DNA of 64,000 nucleotides from contig NC_080050.1 in the NCBI RefSeq assembly GCF_026212465.1, positions 543,501 through 607,500 of the forward strand. The letters run 5' to 3'. Source of the DNA: Amaranthus tricolor (Eukaryota; Streptophyta; Magnoliopsida; Caryophyllales; Amaranthaceae). Made by a program: the position numbers and the translations under genes. Each line of letters begins with the position of its first letter. Positions within the stretch are counted from its first letter, which is position 1. The notes under the pieces were generated by a model. That model worked only from the letters and a program-made list of their open reading frames with translations. It did not search any database and was not told where the DNA came from. Of the stretch, positions 1-12,300 are shown piece after piece.

Positions 1-194
1 GAGAAGCTACCACCGGAGATGACGTGTCAGGATGGCGTAAAAACCCCGATCGAGGTGGCAAATCACGTGCAGAAGACGTTGGCTGGGGTGTTAGGCTTTG
101 AATGCACTCAACTCACCAGGAAGGATAAATACATGTTGCTTGGTGGCAATGATGGCAAGGTTGAATCCATCCATGCTGCTAAGAAGGCAGCTTA
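1..194 (+). CDS. 3'-terminal coding exon of an unrecognised gene (partial)
   Basis: Frame 1 is open from the first base to a TAG at 192-194 and gives 64 residues. It begins [13 protein letters not shown] and ends in a basic, alanine-rich tail (HAAKKAA). Codon use is clearly coding-like: it is GC-richer than what follows, and the AT content jumps right after the stop. I do not recognise the family. A TGS-like or other small beta-grasp fold is only a loose impression from the [10 protein letters not shown] stretch. The start and upstream exons lie outside the window. It could also be a fragment of a pseudogene. Confidence 0.45.
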
Positions 195-859
195 GACTAT
201 TATAATTTTATTTTTTTTTTATAATTATTTAATTTTCTAGTTCATAAAAAAAACATTATTGATATTATTGTGTTGATTAATCTTTTTTTTTTTTTTTTTG
301 TGTTGATTTGATGATTTAATTAGAAAATTAGAGATTGGAGTATATTTTAATCTAATTGTTAGTTATTTTTCGTCTATAAAATTAAATTGTTATATAAGTT
401 ATAATTGGTTGGAATAGCTTTGTTTGGAATCACAATGACAAAATATATGTATAAATTTTATGTACCCATATTATGATATTTTTGCATTTTCCAAAAATTA
501 TTTAAAAAATAATGATATGTTTTTGATTATTAGTTGATGGTAAATTATGACATCCAAATGTATTATATTGTGTTTTTAGGTTTAAATTTTAGTATTCATC
601 TCATAATAATAAAGCTTTGAAATGACATAGAAATGATAAATGGTGTTCTGGTATATTTTCAGAAACATGAAGAAAGTAGTGTTGTATTGGAAGATGAACC
701 GATCAATTCTGTGAAGCCACAAAAGTTTCAGTTTTAAAAAGTGAATTTCTACAATGAAACAATTTAGAAAACTTAGTTTTGGTATGCAAATTAAGAAAAT
801 TTATGAATGGGATTGAGTATTGAGTAAGCATCCTGTTAATGGTACCACAATTTTCATCC
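195..859. other. AT-rich intergenic spacer
   Basis: This is very AT-rich sequence with several homopolymer T runs (around 213-221 and 282-298). It is probably the 3' untranslated and downstream region of the preceding gene. I see no gene in it. From about 660 it may already be degenerate retroelement sequence leading into the reverse-transcriptase scrap at 860. Confidence 0.5.
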
Positions 860-994
860 AACCATTTTGCGATCATTTGTGCGTATCATAAGTTTAATGG
901 GAGTAAAATGATTTTCTTGGTTTTGTATGTTGGTGATATCATGCTTGCTAGCTAGCAACCAACAATATAGGCTTGCTGAAGCAAATCTGGCGTT
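860..994 (+). pseudogene. Copia reverse-transcriptase fragment
   Basis: From 860 the reading frame resembles the Copia RT core: YHKFNGSKMIFLVLYVGDIM. The catalytic YVDD box is present but reads YVGD, so one metal-binding aspartate is lost. A 2-base frame slip near 950 is needed to continue into the usual downstream NNIGLLKQ segment. The fragment then runs straight into the gag region of another Copia element at about 995. It therefore belongs to a different, older copy than the element that follows. Confidence 0.6.
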
Positions 995-3900
995 TGTTGG
1001 CTTCAAAGAGTACTACTGCGGGGTCGGAAGACGGATTAACTGACGGGCAATTAGCAGTGATGGAGGAAAAGGCTCATTCTACCATTTTGTTAAGTCTGGA
1101 TGATCACGGAGGTCGCTGATCAGGCTACAGCGGCGGAACTTTGGATGAAATTGGAGTCATTGTATATGACTAAGTCGTTGACCAATAAATTATTGTTGAA
1201 GCAGCGGTTGTTCAGCCTCCGAATGTAGTCAAGTACTTCCTTACGGGAACATCTTGAAAATCTTAACTCTATTTTACTGGATTTGCGTAACTTAGATGTT
1301 AAAATAGATGATGAGGATGCTGCGTTGATTTTACTTGTGTCTCGACCTTCTAGCTATGAGAATTTTGTGGAGTCTTTTGTTGTTGGTAAAGACTCCGTGA
1401 CCCTAAAAGAAGTGAAGACAGCACTCCATACTAGGGAACTTCGTCAGAAAGCTATAGGTGATAACGGGAAGAGTGGCAGTGGGTTGTTTGTTAAGTCCGG
1501 AAAATCTAAAAAGAAGAAGGGGGTTAAAAAGGGCAACAATACTGGGTCGGCTGCTGGAAACGGCAATGAGGGATCTAGTAAGACTGCGGGGAAGACCTGT
1601 TATTACTGCAAAGAACCAGGTCACTTTAGGGCTAATTGTCCGGTGAGGAAGGGCAAATCCCAAGCTGTTGTAGTTGAGGAAAAACCGAAGGAGAACTATA
1701 TTTCGGAGGAAGACTTGGCATTAGTGAGTTCTGCTAAGTCTGGGGATCTTTCTGATGATTGGGTTCTAGATTCAGGGTGTTCGTTCCATATAAGTCCGCG
1801 TCGAGATTGGTTTGACACGTATGAGTCTTGCAATGGGGCAATGTTATTGTAGGTAACAACGCACCTTGTAAGGTTAGGGGTATTAGATCCATGAGATTGA
1901 GGACTAGTGATGGGCGAAAGTTGACATTCACTAAGGTGCGGCGTGTCTCTAATTTGGGGAAGAATCTGATTTCATTGGGTGTCTTGGATGATTTGGGGTA
2001 CAATGAAGCGTTTTCAGATAGGGAGCTGTCCATTTATCGAGGTTCGGAGTTGGTACTTAAGGGTACCAAGAGGAACACCTTCTATGTCTTTGAGGGTGTC
2101 ACGCTGTCTAGTTCTGCGGTTTACACATCGGTGTCTCACCATGAGATGACCAAGATTTGGCATATGAGGCTTGGTCATATGGGGGAGAAGAGGATGCAAC
2201 TATTGTCTAAGAAGGGTCTACTATCCGGGATTTAGGTTGCCAACCTTGAATTTTGTGAGCATTGTGTGTTTAGAAAGAAACACAGGTACTGATGAAGTGC
2301 TCGATTATATCCATTTAGATTACTGGGGTCCATCTAGGGTTGAAGATATGGGAGGTTTCCGCTATTTTGTGTCATTTGTAGATGACAAATCCCGATACAC
2401 ATGGCTTAGATTGCTTAAGTCAAAGGATGAGGCCTTTAAAGCTTTTAAGCAATGGAAAACTTTGGTGGAGAATCAACAGGGTAGGAAGATCAAGAAGCTA
2501 CGAATAGACAATGGGCTAGAGTTTTGCAAAGAGGAGTTTAACCAGTTCTGTACAAATGAGGGTATTGGTCGGCATCATACCATTAGGATGACACCACAGC
2601 AGAACGGTGTTGCAGAGCGGGTTAATCAGACACTGCTTGAGAGAGTTCGATGCATGCTCTCTAATGCAGGGCTTGGGAAGAGGTGTTGGAGTGAAGCTGT
2701 GATGACAGCTTGTTATATCATCAATAGGGGTCCTCATTCGGGAATTGACTTCAAAATCCCGTTTGAGATCTGGAGTGGTAAGCTGCCTAGTTTCTCTAAT
2801 TTGAAGATTTTTGGCTGTGTTGCTTATTATCATGTGAGTGAGGGTAAGCTGGATCAACGAGCCAAGACGGGGTGTTTTTTTAGGTACGATGATGGTGTGA
2901 AGGGGTTTAGGATCTATTCACCTTCGGAGGGTCGGGTCATTCTTAGTAGGGAAGTCACTTTTGATGAGAGCACCATGTATTCCAAGAAGCGCTCGGAGTC
3001 TTCTAATTTGCGGAAGGAAGGGGAGAACATACTACAGACAGATGGGGTGCTTGAGGTACATCAGTCATCCATTGCTGATTTACCTCGAGTGCAGTTTATT
3101 GATGTTGATGCTAAAATTCCTGTGCCGAGTACTCCTGAACCTGAGGTTGTTCCATCTTCTCCTAACTCTGGGGAGGAGGTGGAGCAGTCTAATCAGGGGT
3201 CATCTAGTCAATCTGACACTATTCCTGAGAAACCTAGACGAGTTATCAAGAAGCCTGTTAGATTGATTGAAGAGATGGAAGGAAGGAATTGCTTTGTTGA
3301 GAATTTGACAGGTTATGCATTGAGTGTAGCTGATGATGTAGAGTCATATGAACCTGCCACGCATAAACAAGCAATTAGTTGTAGTGAGTCAACGCAATGG
3401 CTTGCTGCAATGGGTGAAGAGATGCAGTCTCTTTACAAGAACAGAGTGTGGGAACTTGTGAAGGTACCGGAGGGGAGAAAGCTTGTAGGGTGTAAGTGAA
3501 TTTTTAAGAAGAAAGAAGGGTCATTTGAATCTGAGAAAGTTCGTTTTAAGGCTAGACTAGTTGCAAAGGGGTTCAGTCAGGTAGAAGGGGTTGACTTTTT
3601 GGAGATATTCTCATCGGTGATTCGACATACTTCTATTCGTGTGCTATTGTAAATTGTAGCACATTATGACCTTGAGCTGGAGCAGCTGGATGTTAAGACG
3701 GCTTTCCTCCATGATGATTTGGAGGAGGAGATTTTGATGAAGTAGCCCGAGGGATTCGAGATTCCAGGGAAAGAGCACTATGCATGCAATTGCTAAAGTC
3801 ATTGTATGGACTTAAGCAATCCCCTCGGCAGTGGTACAAGAGGTTTGATTCTTTTATGGTTTCGCATGGTTTTGATAGGAACTCGTATGATTGCTGTGTG

Positions 3901-4911
3901 TATCATAGTAAGTTGGATGACGGTTCCATGATTTATTTGTTGTTATATGTTGATGACATGCTTGTTGCCACAAAGAATAAATTGGATGTTGCTAGAATTA
4001 AAGAATTGCTTGGTTCAGAATTTGACATGAAAGATTTGGGTCCAGCTAAGAAGATTTTGGGTATGGAAATCTATAGGGGTCGGGCTAGAGGTAAGCTTTT
4101 CTTGACTTAGAAAAGTTACATCGAAAAGATTTTTTCTTGTTTTGGGATAGAGAAATCGAAGCCTATAAGTACACCAACATCTATGAGCTGCAAATTGTCT
4201 TTGTCTATGTCACCTCAAACTAAGGAGGAATTGGCGTATATGTCTAGGGTCTGTTATGCCAACGCAGTTGGTTGTTTGATGTATGCTATGGTCTATATTA
4301 GGCCGGATATTGAGCACACTGTCAGTGTTGTGAGTAGGTTCATGGCTCAACTTGGGAGAGAGCACTGGCAGGGGGTGAAAAGGGTTTTTCGCTATTTGAG
4401 AGGGACAGCTGATATTGGTCTTGTGTATGGGAATGGTAAGGAGTGTTTGGTAACTGGATATAGTGATTCTGATTATGCAGCTGATGTGGATACTAGGAGA
4501 TCAGTGACCGGGTATGTGTTTACTTTGGGTGGTTCTGTGGTTAGTTGGAAGTCTACATTGCAGTCTTCGGTTATGTTGTCTACTACTGAAGCTGAGTACA
4601 TGGCTTTAACTTCTGCAGCTAAGGAGTCTATGTGGCTCAAAGGCCTTGTAGGTGAACTGGGTATCGCACAGGATTTTGCTACGGTGTATTGTGATAGTCT
4701 AAGTGCCATTTGCTTAGCTAAAGACCAAGTACACCATGATCGGATCAAGCACATTGATGTCAGGTTTCATTTCTTGCGTACTGACAAGAGGATAAAGGTA
4801 AAGAAGATCGGGACCGCTGACAACCCAGATGATTTCTTTACTAAGTATGTTCCATTTAGTAAGTTTAAACATTGCTTAGACTTGCTAAATATTGATTACT
4901 ATGTGATGTAG
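995..4911 (+). pseudogene. Copia gag-pol polyprotein pseudogene
   Basis: Gag is of the UBN2 type. It reaches a CCHC zinc knuckle (CYYCKEPGHFRANC, about 1601-1642) after a lysine-rich stretch. The protease motif LDSGCSFHI follows at about 1756. A one-base shift near 1835 breaks the frame, and a stop lies at 2233 just after the GAG-pre-integrase histidines. Integrase shows its D, D and E sites in the contexts HLDYWGP, RIDNGLEF and QQNGVAERVN (2300-2650). RT is interrupted by stops at 3497, 3650 and 3743 and by a shift near 3781, but its core LLYVDDMLVA is intact near 3940. A stop at 4108 splits RT from RNase H. RNase H (about 4430-4850) keeps SDSDYA, STTEAEY and the DIK-like HIDVRFHF region. 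The last stop is at 4909-4911. The breaks show a dead copy, not programmed recoding. Confidence 0.88.
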
Positions 4912-5184
4912 TAGGCCCTTAGGGGCGGTGTTGGGGAGCCCCTGTTGTAGGCATGTTGGCCTTAAGGTGGAGCTTGCCCGGGGCTTGTGATGCAGGTGGA
5001 GCATTATGAGTTGTTATACTTGGTGACGAGTATGTGATAGGTCTTGGTTGGAGACTTGTCGGGATGAGTCTTAGTTGAAGACTTATCAGGATGTACGGAT
5101 TATGCATGAGCTTTACATCGGGTTTTGGCTTGAGATATGTGATGAGATCGTTTGCTGAATATGAGTTTTCGTCAAGGTGGAGAT

Positions 5185-5721
5185 TGTTGTTAATGGTGAC
5201 TCAAACTAGCAAACACCATTTAAGAAGATGAGTACGGGTCAAAGAGGAAGTCCGCGGGGCGCGGAGTGCGCTCTGTCTCCCTTTCGCGGCTCGCATAGTT
5301 TTACACGGCTCGCGAAATGACAGTTTCTTTTCACTGAAAGTGTCTTTTGGGACGGTTACCTTTATTTGTGGATACTTAGACCCCAAGTTATCTTTTAAGA
5401 TGGTTTTATTATATATACCCCCTCTTGTTAGTACTAGGGAATTATGATTCACAAATTGAGAGAGATCGCAAGAGAGCCATCTTGTAATTTGTGAGCGTGA
5501 TTATAAGTACTAGGGAATTATAATTTGTGAGCATGATTGTAGTTCATCTTGTAAGTTCTTTGCGATCATAGTGAAATTATTTGATCTCGGTGCCGGTGGA
5601 CGTAGCTATCACATTGATAGTGAACCACGTTAAATCTCTTGTGTCATTTTCTTATTGTTTGCATTGAATTTCTTATTGTTTCATTATTGTTCATCAACCT
5701 TGCTTCCACTGTCGCACAACA
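5185..5721 (+). repeat. 3' LTR of the Copia element
   Basis: The LTR starts TGTTGTTAATGG directly after the purine tract and ends ...CGCACAACA, so TGTTGT/ACAACA form the short terminal inverted repeat. A TATA-like TATATATA lies at about 5410-5417. Length is about 537 bp. The right boundary is inferred from this motif, because no second LTR exists in the window for alignment. Confidence 0.7.
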
Positions 5722-6336
5722 TTAATACCACTCTTATTCATTTTTATTGATTTTCACAATATTTATACTTTGAGCTATTTCTTTAGAACCGCAGGAAAAA
5801 TTGGTATTTAGTAATGCCATGCCCAAGATGTACAGTGTTAATTCGAGTTAGGTGTTTTGGATCGGTTCAAAATCAAATATTATATAAATACGTGTCCATA
5901 TTGGGTTTTATGTAATTGTGAATCTTTTTAAAGTTGGCTTAAAATTGAGTTCGATTAAAATATAATGTAAGTAACTAAGTATCAAATTATCGAGTTTGTT
6001 TTTAACCCATCTGCACGCACCATTAATATGGTGAGAAAGAAGGGGCAATGGTGGAAAGTGGAAACATTGAAAATGTATAGCTAAGGTGAGAGCAACGTGT
6101 CAAATTGTGAACCTCCTTCTTCTCCAATGGTACTTCTTTTGCAACTGTTTAGGAAAAGCGCCAAAATTCCTTGCAGATATTCCTTTTTCTATTGAACCTT
6201 ATTCCTTCTCTGCTTATCCTTTTCCACTTATTACCACTCTAATTTCAGAGTTCCGATTTCTGTAAATTGAAATGCGTTGACAATTTCCGAACTCCAGCTG
6301 AATAATTCTGTATTTTTCTCGTTGTTGCCGATAACA
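5722..6336 (+). promoter_or_regulatory. Upstream and 5' leader region of the PHT4;4-type gene
   Basis: This spacer between the Copia LTR and the transporter start codon must hold the transporter promoter. No convincing TATA box is seen. An ACGTGTC core (ABRE/G-box-like) occurs near 6094. A minimal upstream ORF of two codons (ATG CGT stop) lies at 6272-6280, 56 bases before the main ATG, if the leader begins before it. The leader start is not defined by the sequence. Confidence 0.4.
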
Positions 6337-9300
6337 ATGGCAATCGGAGGTGTTATCTCTAATCGAAGTTTCAGTACTTTTCTATATCCTGGTAATTTTC
6401 TGGTTTTTATGCTGAATTTTTCATTTTTAATTTCGTTCATTTTTAATTTATATTTCTGCAATTGTAGTTCTTGAGTTGATTTGCTGATGGCATTTTGATT
6501 CCATTTTGATTTCTGGATTCGGAAACTTTAATATTTAATTTACTTTTGGTGAAATTATGATGAAGTTTTGATAAGTTAAAAGTTAATAATTTTAATCAAT
6601 AGCTTCATTAGATGGCGTGAGTTTCTATGTGCAGATTGTTTGAATAGTTGTGATGTGTGTGTGTGTGTGTTTGACTTGAATCAATATGAACTGTGAAAAA
6701 TGTGTTCAGTGTTGTAGAATATTCCGACACATAAGCATATAATGCAGCCTCTTTTGACTTGCCGGCATTAATACAATTAGAATGCTTTATGGACCATCAA
6801 ATTTCTTTTAGACCTTGTTTGGTTTGTTTCGACAGAAAATTCCTATGGGAAGTTTCAATTCCTAGGAGTTTACTGCCTTTGTCGTGTCAAGAAATCAACC
6901 CAACCAAAAGCCTAAGCTAATGGTTGAGGACCCCTAAGATCTGAATATACTCTAACACGTCTCCTCACACGAGAGCCCATTGGGTTAGAAGTGTGGATGC
7001 AACTTATATCCTCCTCATACATAGTGCTAAATATTCCACTTTAAATGATGGATGGTTGAGATTCAAACCCGTGGCCTCTTGTCATGTTGCCTTCTGATAT
7101 CATATCAAGGAATCAACTCAACCAAAAGCTTAAGCTAATAGTTGAGGCCCCAAGATATGTTAAATACTCTAACATGTCGGATTACTAGAAAATGCTTTTT
7201 ACTTGTTTGGTTGATCACTAGAATTTGCAATAGAGCTAATTGATTATCTACAGTTTGTAGTAATTTCCATTTTCCAATTCCAAGGACGTTTCCCATTCCT
7301 ATGCTTAATTACAAAGTGTTAACAAAACAACAATACACATATGTAGCTCCTAGGAAGTTTAAATTCTAAGGAAATTGGAAAGCAACCAAACAAACTTTAG
7401 ATGCAACCTTAGTTTTTGGGTGTATAGAGAACCATGAAGGCAAGTAGCCATTTGATCTCAACACTTTAAGGAGCTGGGGGAACATTTTTAACCCATAAGC
7501 TATCCCTTCTCTCAGATGAGAAACTATCCTTGTTTGAGAAAATTTATGTAAAATTGGGTTGTTGATTGTTATGGGTGAGGCAAAACAATAGCTATTGACT
7601 TCGTGTCAACAATCAATATCAAGAGACATAAATAGCAAAAGAGCTCAAGCTGTTAGTAGTTTTCTTGTCATGTGTCTAGATATTGCTTTGAAAACCAATT
7701 TATCTTATAAAGTAAAGTTCTTTGAGTAAGGCTTCTTATAATTTTAGTAGTTGATCTTGATATTTTTGAGCCATTAGCTGAAAATTCTGATTTTTTCAAT
7801 CTTATAAGACTCGAGTCAAGGACTTATGAACTTCTAATGACTATTTAATAATAAGGCTGCTTAGATCAGGTGAAACTTGGCTTAGCAAGATTATGGCTGG
7901 TCCATTGGTCATTGTGTCATCAATTTCATTGAAGGTATAATGGGGTTTGCTTGATAGTCTTTGGTATTTAAAGAGTTAAGTTTATGTAAAGTAATGATCC
8001 TTTTGTAGTTTTGTAACATGTGGCTCAGCTGCCTTCCCCTTGTGTGACCTTCAACTTCCAATACTGAGTTTAATTTACTTAATATTTTGTTGGATATTTA
8101 GAGTAATTGAGCTGTTTGGTCTATGGTATATAATTTAATGTTTATAGGAAAAGGGTGTGTGCTATTAATTTCTCCTACTCCATATTTAGTATATAATACG
8201 AGAGTTATAAAAAGGTGTTTCTTTAGGATGTGTTGTTCATTGAGTCGTTTATTTATAAGAATAGCAGACTTCTACAAAATGTGTTGTTTGGCCACATTAT
8301 TCATCTAAATATATGACACTTATATCACATTATGGTTGTAAGAAGAAGAAAATATATTTCTCCATTCGCATTAAATTTAAAAGCTCAAATTATTTTTTTT
8401 CATGTTTTAACTTTACAACAACCGCATTGTACTTGTTTCTATTAACAAGTTTCATATGGAGTCTAAACATTATGAACGTTTTTGTATCTTGAAAGCGCAC
8501 GCATATCACTTTGCTCAATTAAGGGACAAAATATTGCTTTTTGGAAAGTGATATCACACCTAGAAGATTTTTCACGTTGTTGTCATTCTTGTTTCCCATC
8601 TAGAAATTAAATTTGTCACATTCTTGGGGCATTTATTAACATGGTTGGATGGATTTGTGATGACAGTTTGATGTGAACGTGCATTGTATATGTTGAGGAA
8701 AGGATTTTTTATTGTTTGTCAGTTTGTGAAGGGTTAGGGAGGGATCTTAACCGAACCAAAATTTTGCATCTTTTACAAATTCTAAAGCTGCTTCTTATGT
8801 TGCACAGGTGAAGTCTATCATAGAAGGGATGAGGTAGCACACCTCAAGAAAGAGAGCTTTGGTGTATCCATTGGGCTATGTAGGCAGCTGCGAGTTCCGA
8901 ACAAAACATCTCTTCACTTGAGTAATAAGTGTCTAACTACCAAATGTTTGTATTGTTCATTGATAAGCATCATAAATGCTTCAGACTCCAGAAATTCTAA
9001 GTATTCCCAGACAACTCACAACAAGTGTTGTTCTTTGCATCTCCTACATACACATGAGCTCGTTGGTGCTTCAAGTTATGTTAGAAGGGATAGAGGAGTA
9101 TTCAGATGCTCTTTTTCTAAATCCTGTCGTAGAAGAGACGCATTGGTACAATCAGGAACAGTAGATAAGTTTCCTGCGAATAATAATCAGTCTTTATTCA
9201 ATTATGTTAGGGCCAATGGATCTCGTGCTTACTACAAGTCCGAAGAATTTGACTTAACAGAATCAACCTTTCAATCACTGAGTTCTTCTGAAGGAGCTGG

Positions 9301-12300
9301 TGAAGTAGCTTTCCCTGATAAAAGCACACAGAATGCAGCTTTTTGGTTGGATCAGTTTCCTAAGCGTTGGGTTGTTGTCTTGCTTTGTTTTGTGGCATTT
9401 CTGTTGTGCAATATGGATCGTGTAAGTTGTCAATGATTATTTTTTAAAAGTTGACCCTCTGGATAGTGCCTGTAAAAGCTGCAGAACCTTCCAGATTATT
9501 TGACAACTGCTAACCTTATTTGTAAATGCATTTGCAGGTGAATATGAGTATTGCAATACTTCCAATGTCCAAGGAGTTCAACTGGAACAGCACAACTGTT
9601 GGTTTAATTCAGTCATCTTTCTTTTGGGGCTATCTTCTTACTCAGGTTTAGCCCTAGTGCTCAATAAGTCAAACTTCCCAGCAAAATTCTTTTGCATCAA
9701 ATAATTTGCAATAAGTATTTAATTGTTTGAAGAACATGAGATGAGAACTATGAAGGAGACACTGATGTTTAATGTTTTTATGGATATCTAAAGGACAGAA
9801 AATTGCACTCGTAGACAGATATTGGCAATCTTGTAATAAATATTCAGCAATCTTCTCTTCTGCACTTATTTATAAGTTTTTGTTGTTTCATACTCTTTAA
9901 TATGTTGACTTATTACTGCAATGGAATGAATTTTCTGACCATTTATATGTTGAATTGAAGATACAATGAAAGATAAGATGTTTTAGCAAAGACTGATATA
10001 CCAGTGTAGCCAGAAGGATTTGTTTGTTTGACCTAGGAGAATTTTTTGATGAGTTTCAGTACCCAAAATTTCTCTTTGCATCTAAGTTTATAGGCTTCGT
10101 TCCTTGATTTAAAAAAAAGGTTTAAGGAGGAAGTGCGCTTGAATAGAAATTAGTATAATAAATTGTTGAACAAACCCAAAGAGAAATTGAACAAAATTTT
10201 ATAATCACATTAAAAGCTTAAAAAGGCTCTAATCTACTTGTGACCTATGGGGAAACTCTTATGGGAACTTATATATTTGAATATATTGTCCCTTATCAAG
10301 CTCTTATCTGAATTGTTTTTCCCAATAATATGGAACAGAGCCCTAGTGTAAGGAACACAAGGTTTAATTAATCTTTTACGCTTATTGCTGGCACATGCTA
10401 TCCCCTTTCTAACTTTTCTTTGTGTTTTCTGACTTACAGATTGTAGGAGGTATATGGGCAGATAAGGTCGGTGGGAAGCTTGTCTTGGGTTTTGGAGTGG
10501 TTTGGTGGTCAATTGCCACAGTTTTAACTCCTATTGCTGCAAGGATCAGCCTGCCTTGTTTACTCGTTATGCGCGCATTTATGGGAATTGGTGAGGTTAG
10601 CCTGTAACTCTTATATGGCTCATATTGATTACTTGTGCATGTATAGTTATGATTCAGTTAATAATATAATCTTCTGTACTAAGAACACTAAGTTCCAATC
10701 AGGCAATGACATTATGGACTACATTGTCTTTCTCAAATGTGGTAGATGACGATCTAGTAACCAGTTGAAATTGATCTGAGTCGTATTGGATCTCAATAAA
10801 TACTCTTCTACTCCATGTTCTTTGGTTACTGTGATTAATTTAGAAGTATGTGATTGAATACTTTGCGAAAGTAAAATCTGTGCTTGCTTGGGAACTTACA
10901 GAAATTGGAGATGATAGTTGGCCACATAGCTGATGCTCAGCCCAACATATGGGTAACTTATTGATATATATAGATTTTTCATGGATGAATGCATTTAGCT
11001 GCAATGACTTACAGCAACTAAGTCTTTTGTCACTTTTGTACTATGAATGCTCATGTCTCCAAGTCCTTGTAAAGTTTAGAATGTATGATTTTGTTAGGCG
11101 GCTGAAAATGTCTCATGGTCTAAATTGATGTAGATTCAATCAGTGATATATATTTCTAAACACTTCTGTAATTGATGATTTATCTAAAAGCAGGATTAGA
11201 GATTTGGGTGTCAATTAACCACTCTTTTTGTATGATCAATTCTTATATAGTGCACTCGGTGCCTCCTAACGATGTACCTATGTCACTCAGGGTGTTGCTA
11301 TGCCTGCTATGAATAATATGATCTCAAAGTGGATTCCAGTGTCTGAAAGAAGCAGAGCACTTTCTTTGGTATACAGTGGCATGTATCTTGGTTCTGTAAC
11401 AGGATTGGGCTTATCACCAGCTCTAATCCACAAATTTGGCTGGCCTTCAGTGTTCTATTCCTTTGGCTCTTTGGGAAGCATTTGGTTTGCAATGTGGCTA
11501 GCTAAAGTAATGCTCTCTTCTTTTACACTCATTATTTACCTTTTAGTTCAACCCCGCAGCTTTCAATTACTTCTCTGTAATCATAAAGATAGACTGCTGC
11601 TGAGTACTTTCACTGTCTTCAGTGTTAGAATCACATGCACTTTGTCAACGGCTAATAATAAAAGGCTCAGATTTTAGATTTTGTGCTGAGTCAATCTATT
11701 AGTTGTGACTTGTACCAATAGGAAAAATGAAGCACTCACTAAAGAATAGTGAAAAATTCTTCAGAATGACAATCGATTCCCTGTTTGCTTCTGTAGTCAT
11801 GTTTATTTAGGCTCTATAGAAATAAAATATATCAAACAAGTGAGATGGACTGCACTACTGGATCTAGTTGAATGTTTTGTCGCGTTTGTCTTGGCATTTT
11901 CATAGTAATTCAGTTAACTAGTATAAAATTGGAGCCTAACCTGATGGAACTAAATTCTTGTAAGGAAAAAAAAAACCTTAGAGGCTTGAACTGCTGATGA
12001 GATACCAACATTGCTTCTGGAGAAACTTTTCCCATATCCTGCAACCCGTGGCTATAAATCAAAATAAAGGACTAAATGAGAATCCTGTTTATGCTAGCGA
12101 AATGAGTGCTAGTTTATGCATCCTAAGAATTGTTCCATCCATCCTTGATTTTCAAATGCAGTGATTGCTTGCTTCTTAATGATAAATGAAGAGAGTTTTT
12201 GAAGGCGTTCTTATTTTGATCATAATAGCTGAATGTTGTAATAATGTCGATAACTACTTGGCTAGCTTTGTTGACTGGGAAAACTCAAGCCTTAAATTTA

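Larger units (their letters stand above)
995..5721 (+). mobile_element. Ty1/Copia LTR retrotransposon, 5'-truncated and mutated
   Basis: The order gag, protease, integrase, reverse transcriptase, RNase H, polypurine tract, 3' LTR is the Ty1/Copia arrangement. There is no 5' LTR or primer-binding site: the left edge meets a foreign RT fragment at about 995. The polyprotein carries at least four in-frame stops and three frame shifts, so the copy cannot be autonomous. The purine tract at 5173-5184 precedes an LTR that starts TGTTGTTAATGG and ends near CACAACA at 5721. With no left LTR, neither the insertion age nor the target duplication can be read. Confidence 0.9.

Noticed and set aside
2233..4110. 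In-frame stops in the Copia polyprotein as possible programmed readthrough
   Set aside because: There are several different stop codons plus frame shifts scattered over integrase and RT, which fits decay rather than recoding.
6277..6474. Longer in-frame start for the PHT4;4 protein 60 bases upstream
   Set aside because: The upstream position is TTG, not ATG. The first in-frame ATG at 6337 gives the expected MAIGG opening.
11300..11677. 125-codon ORF as a separate gene
   Set aside because: Its first part is exon 5 of PHT4;4 (11291-11506); the rest is read-through into the intron.
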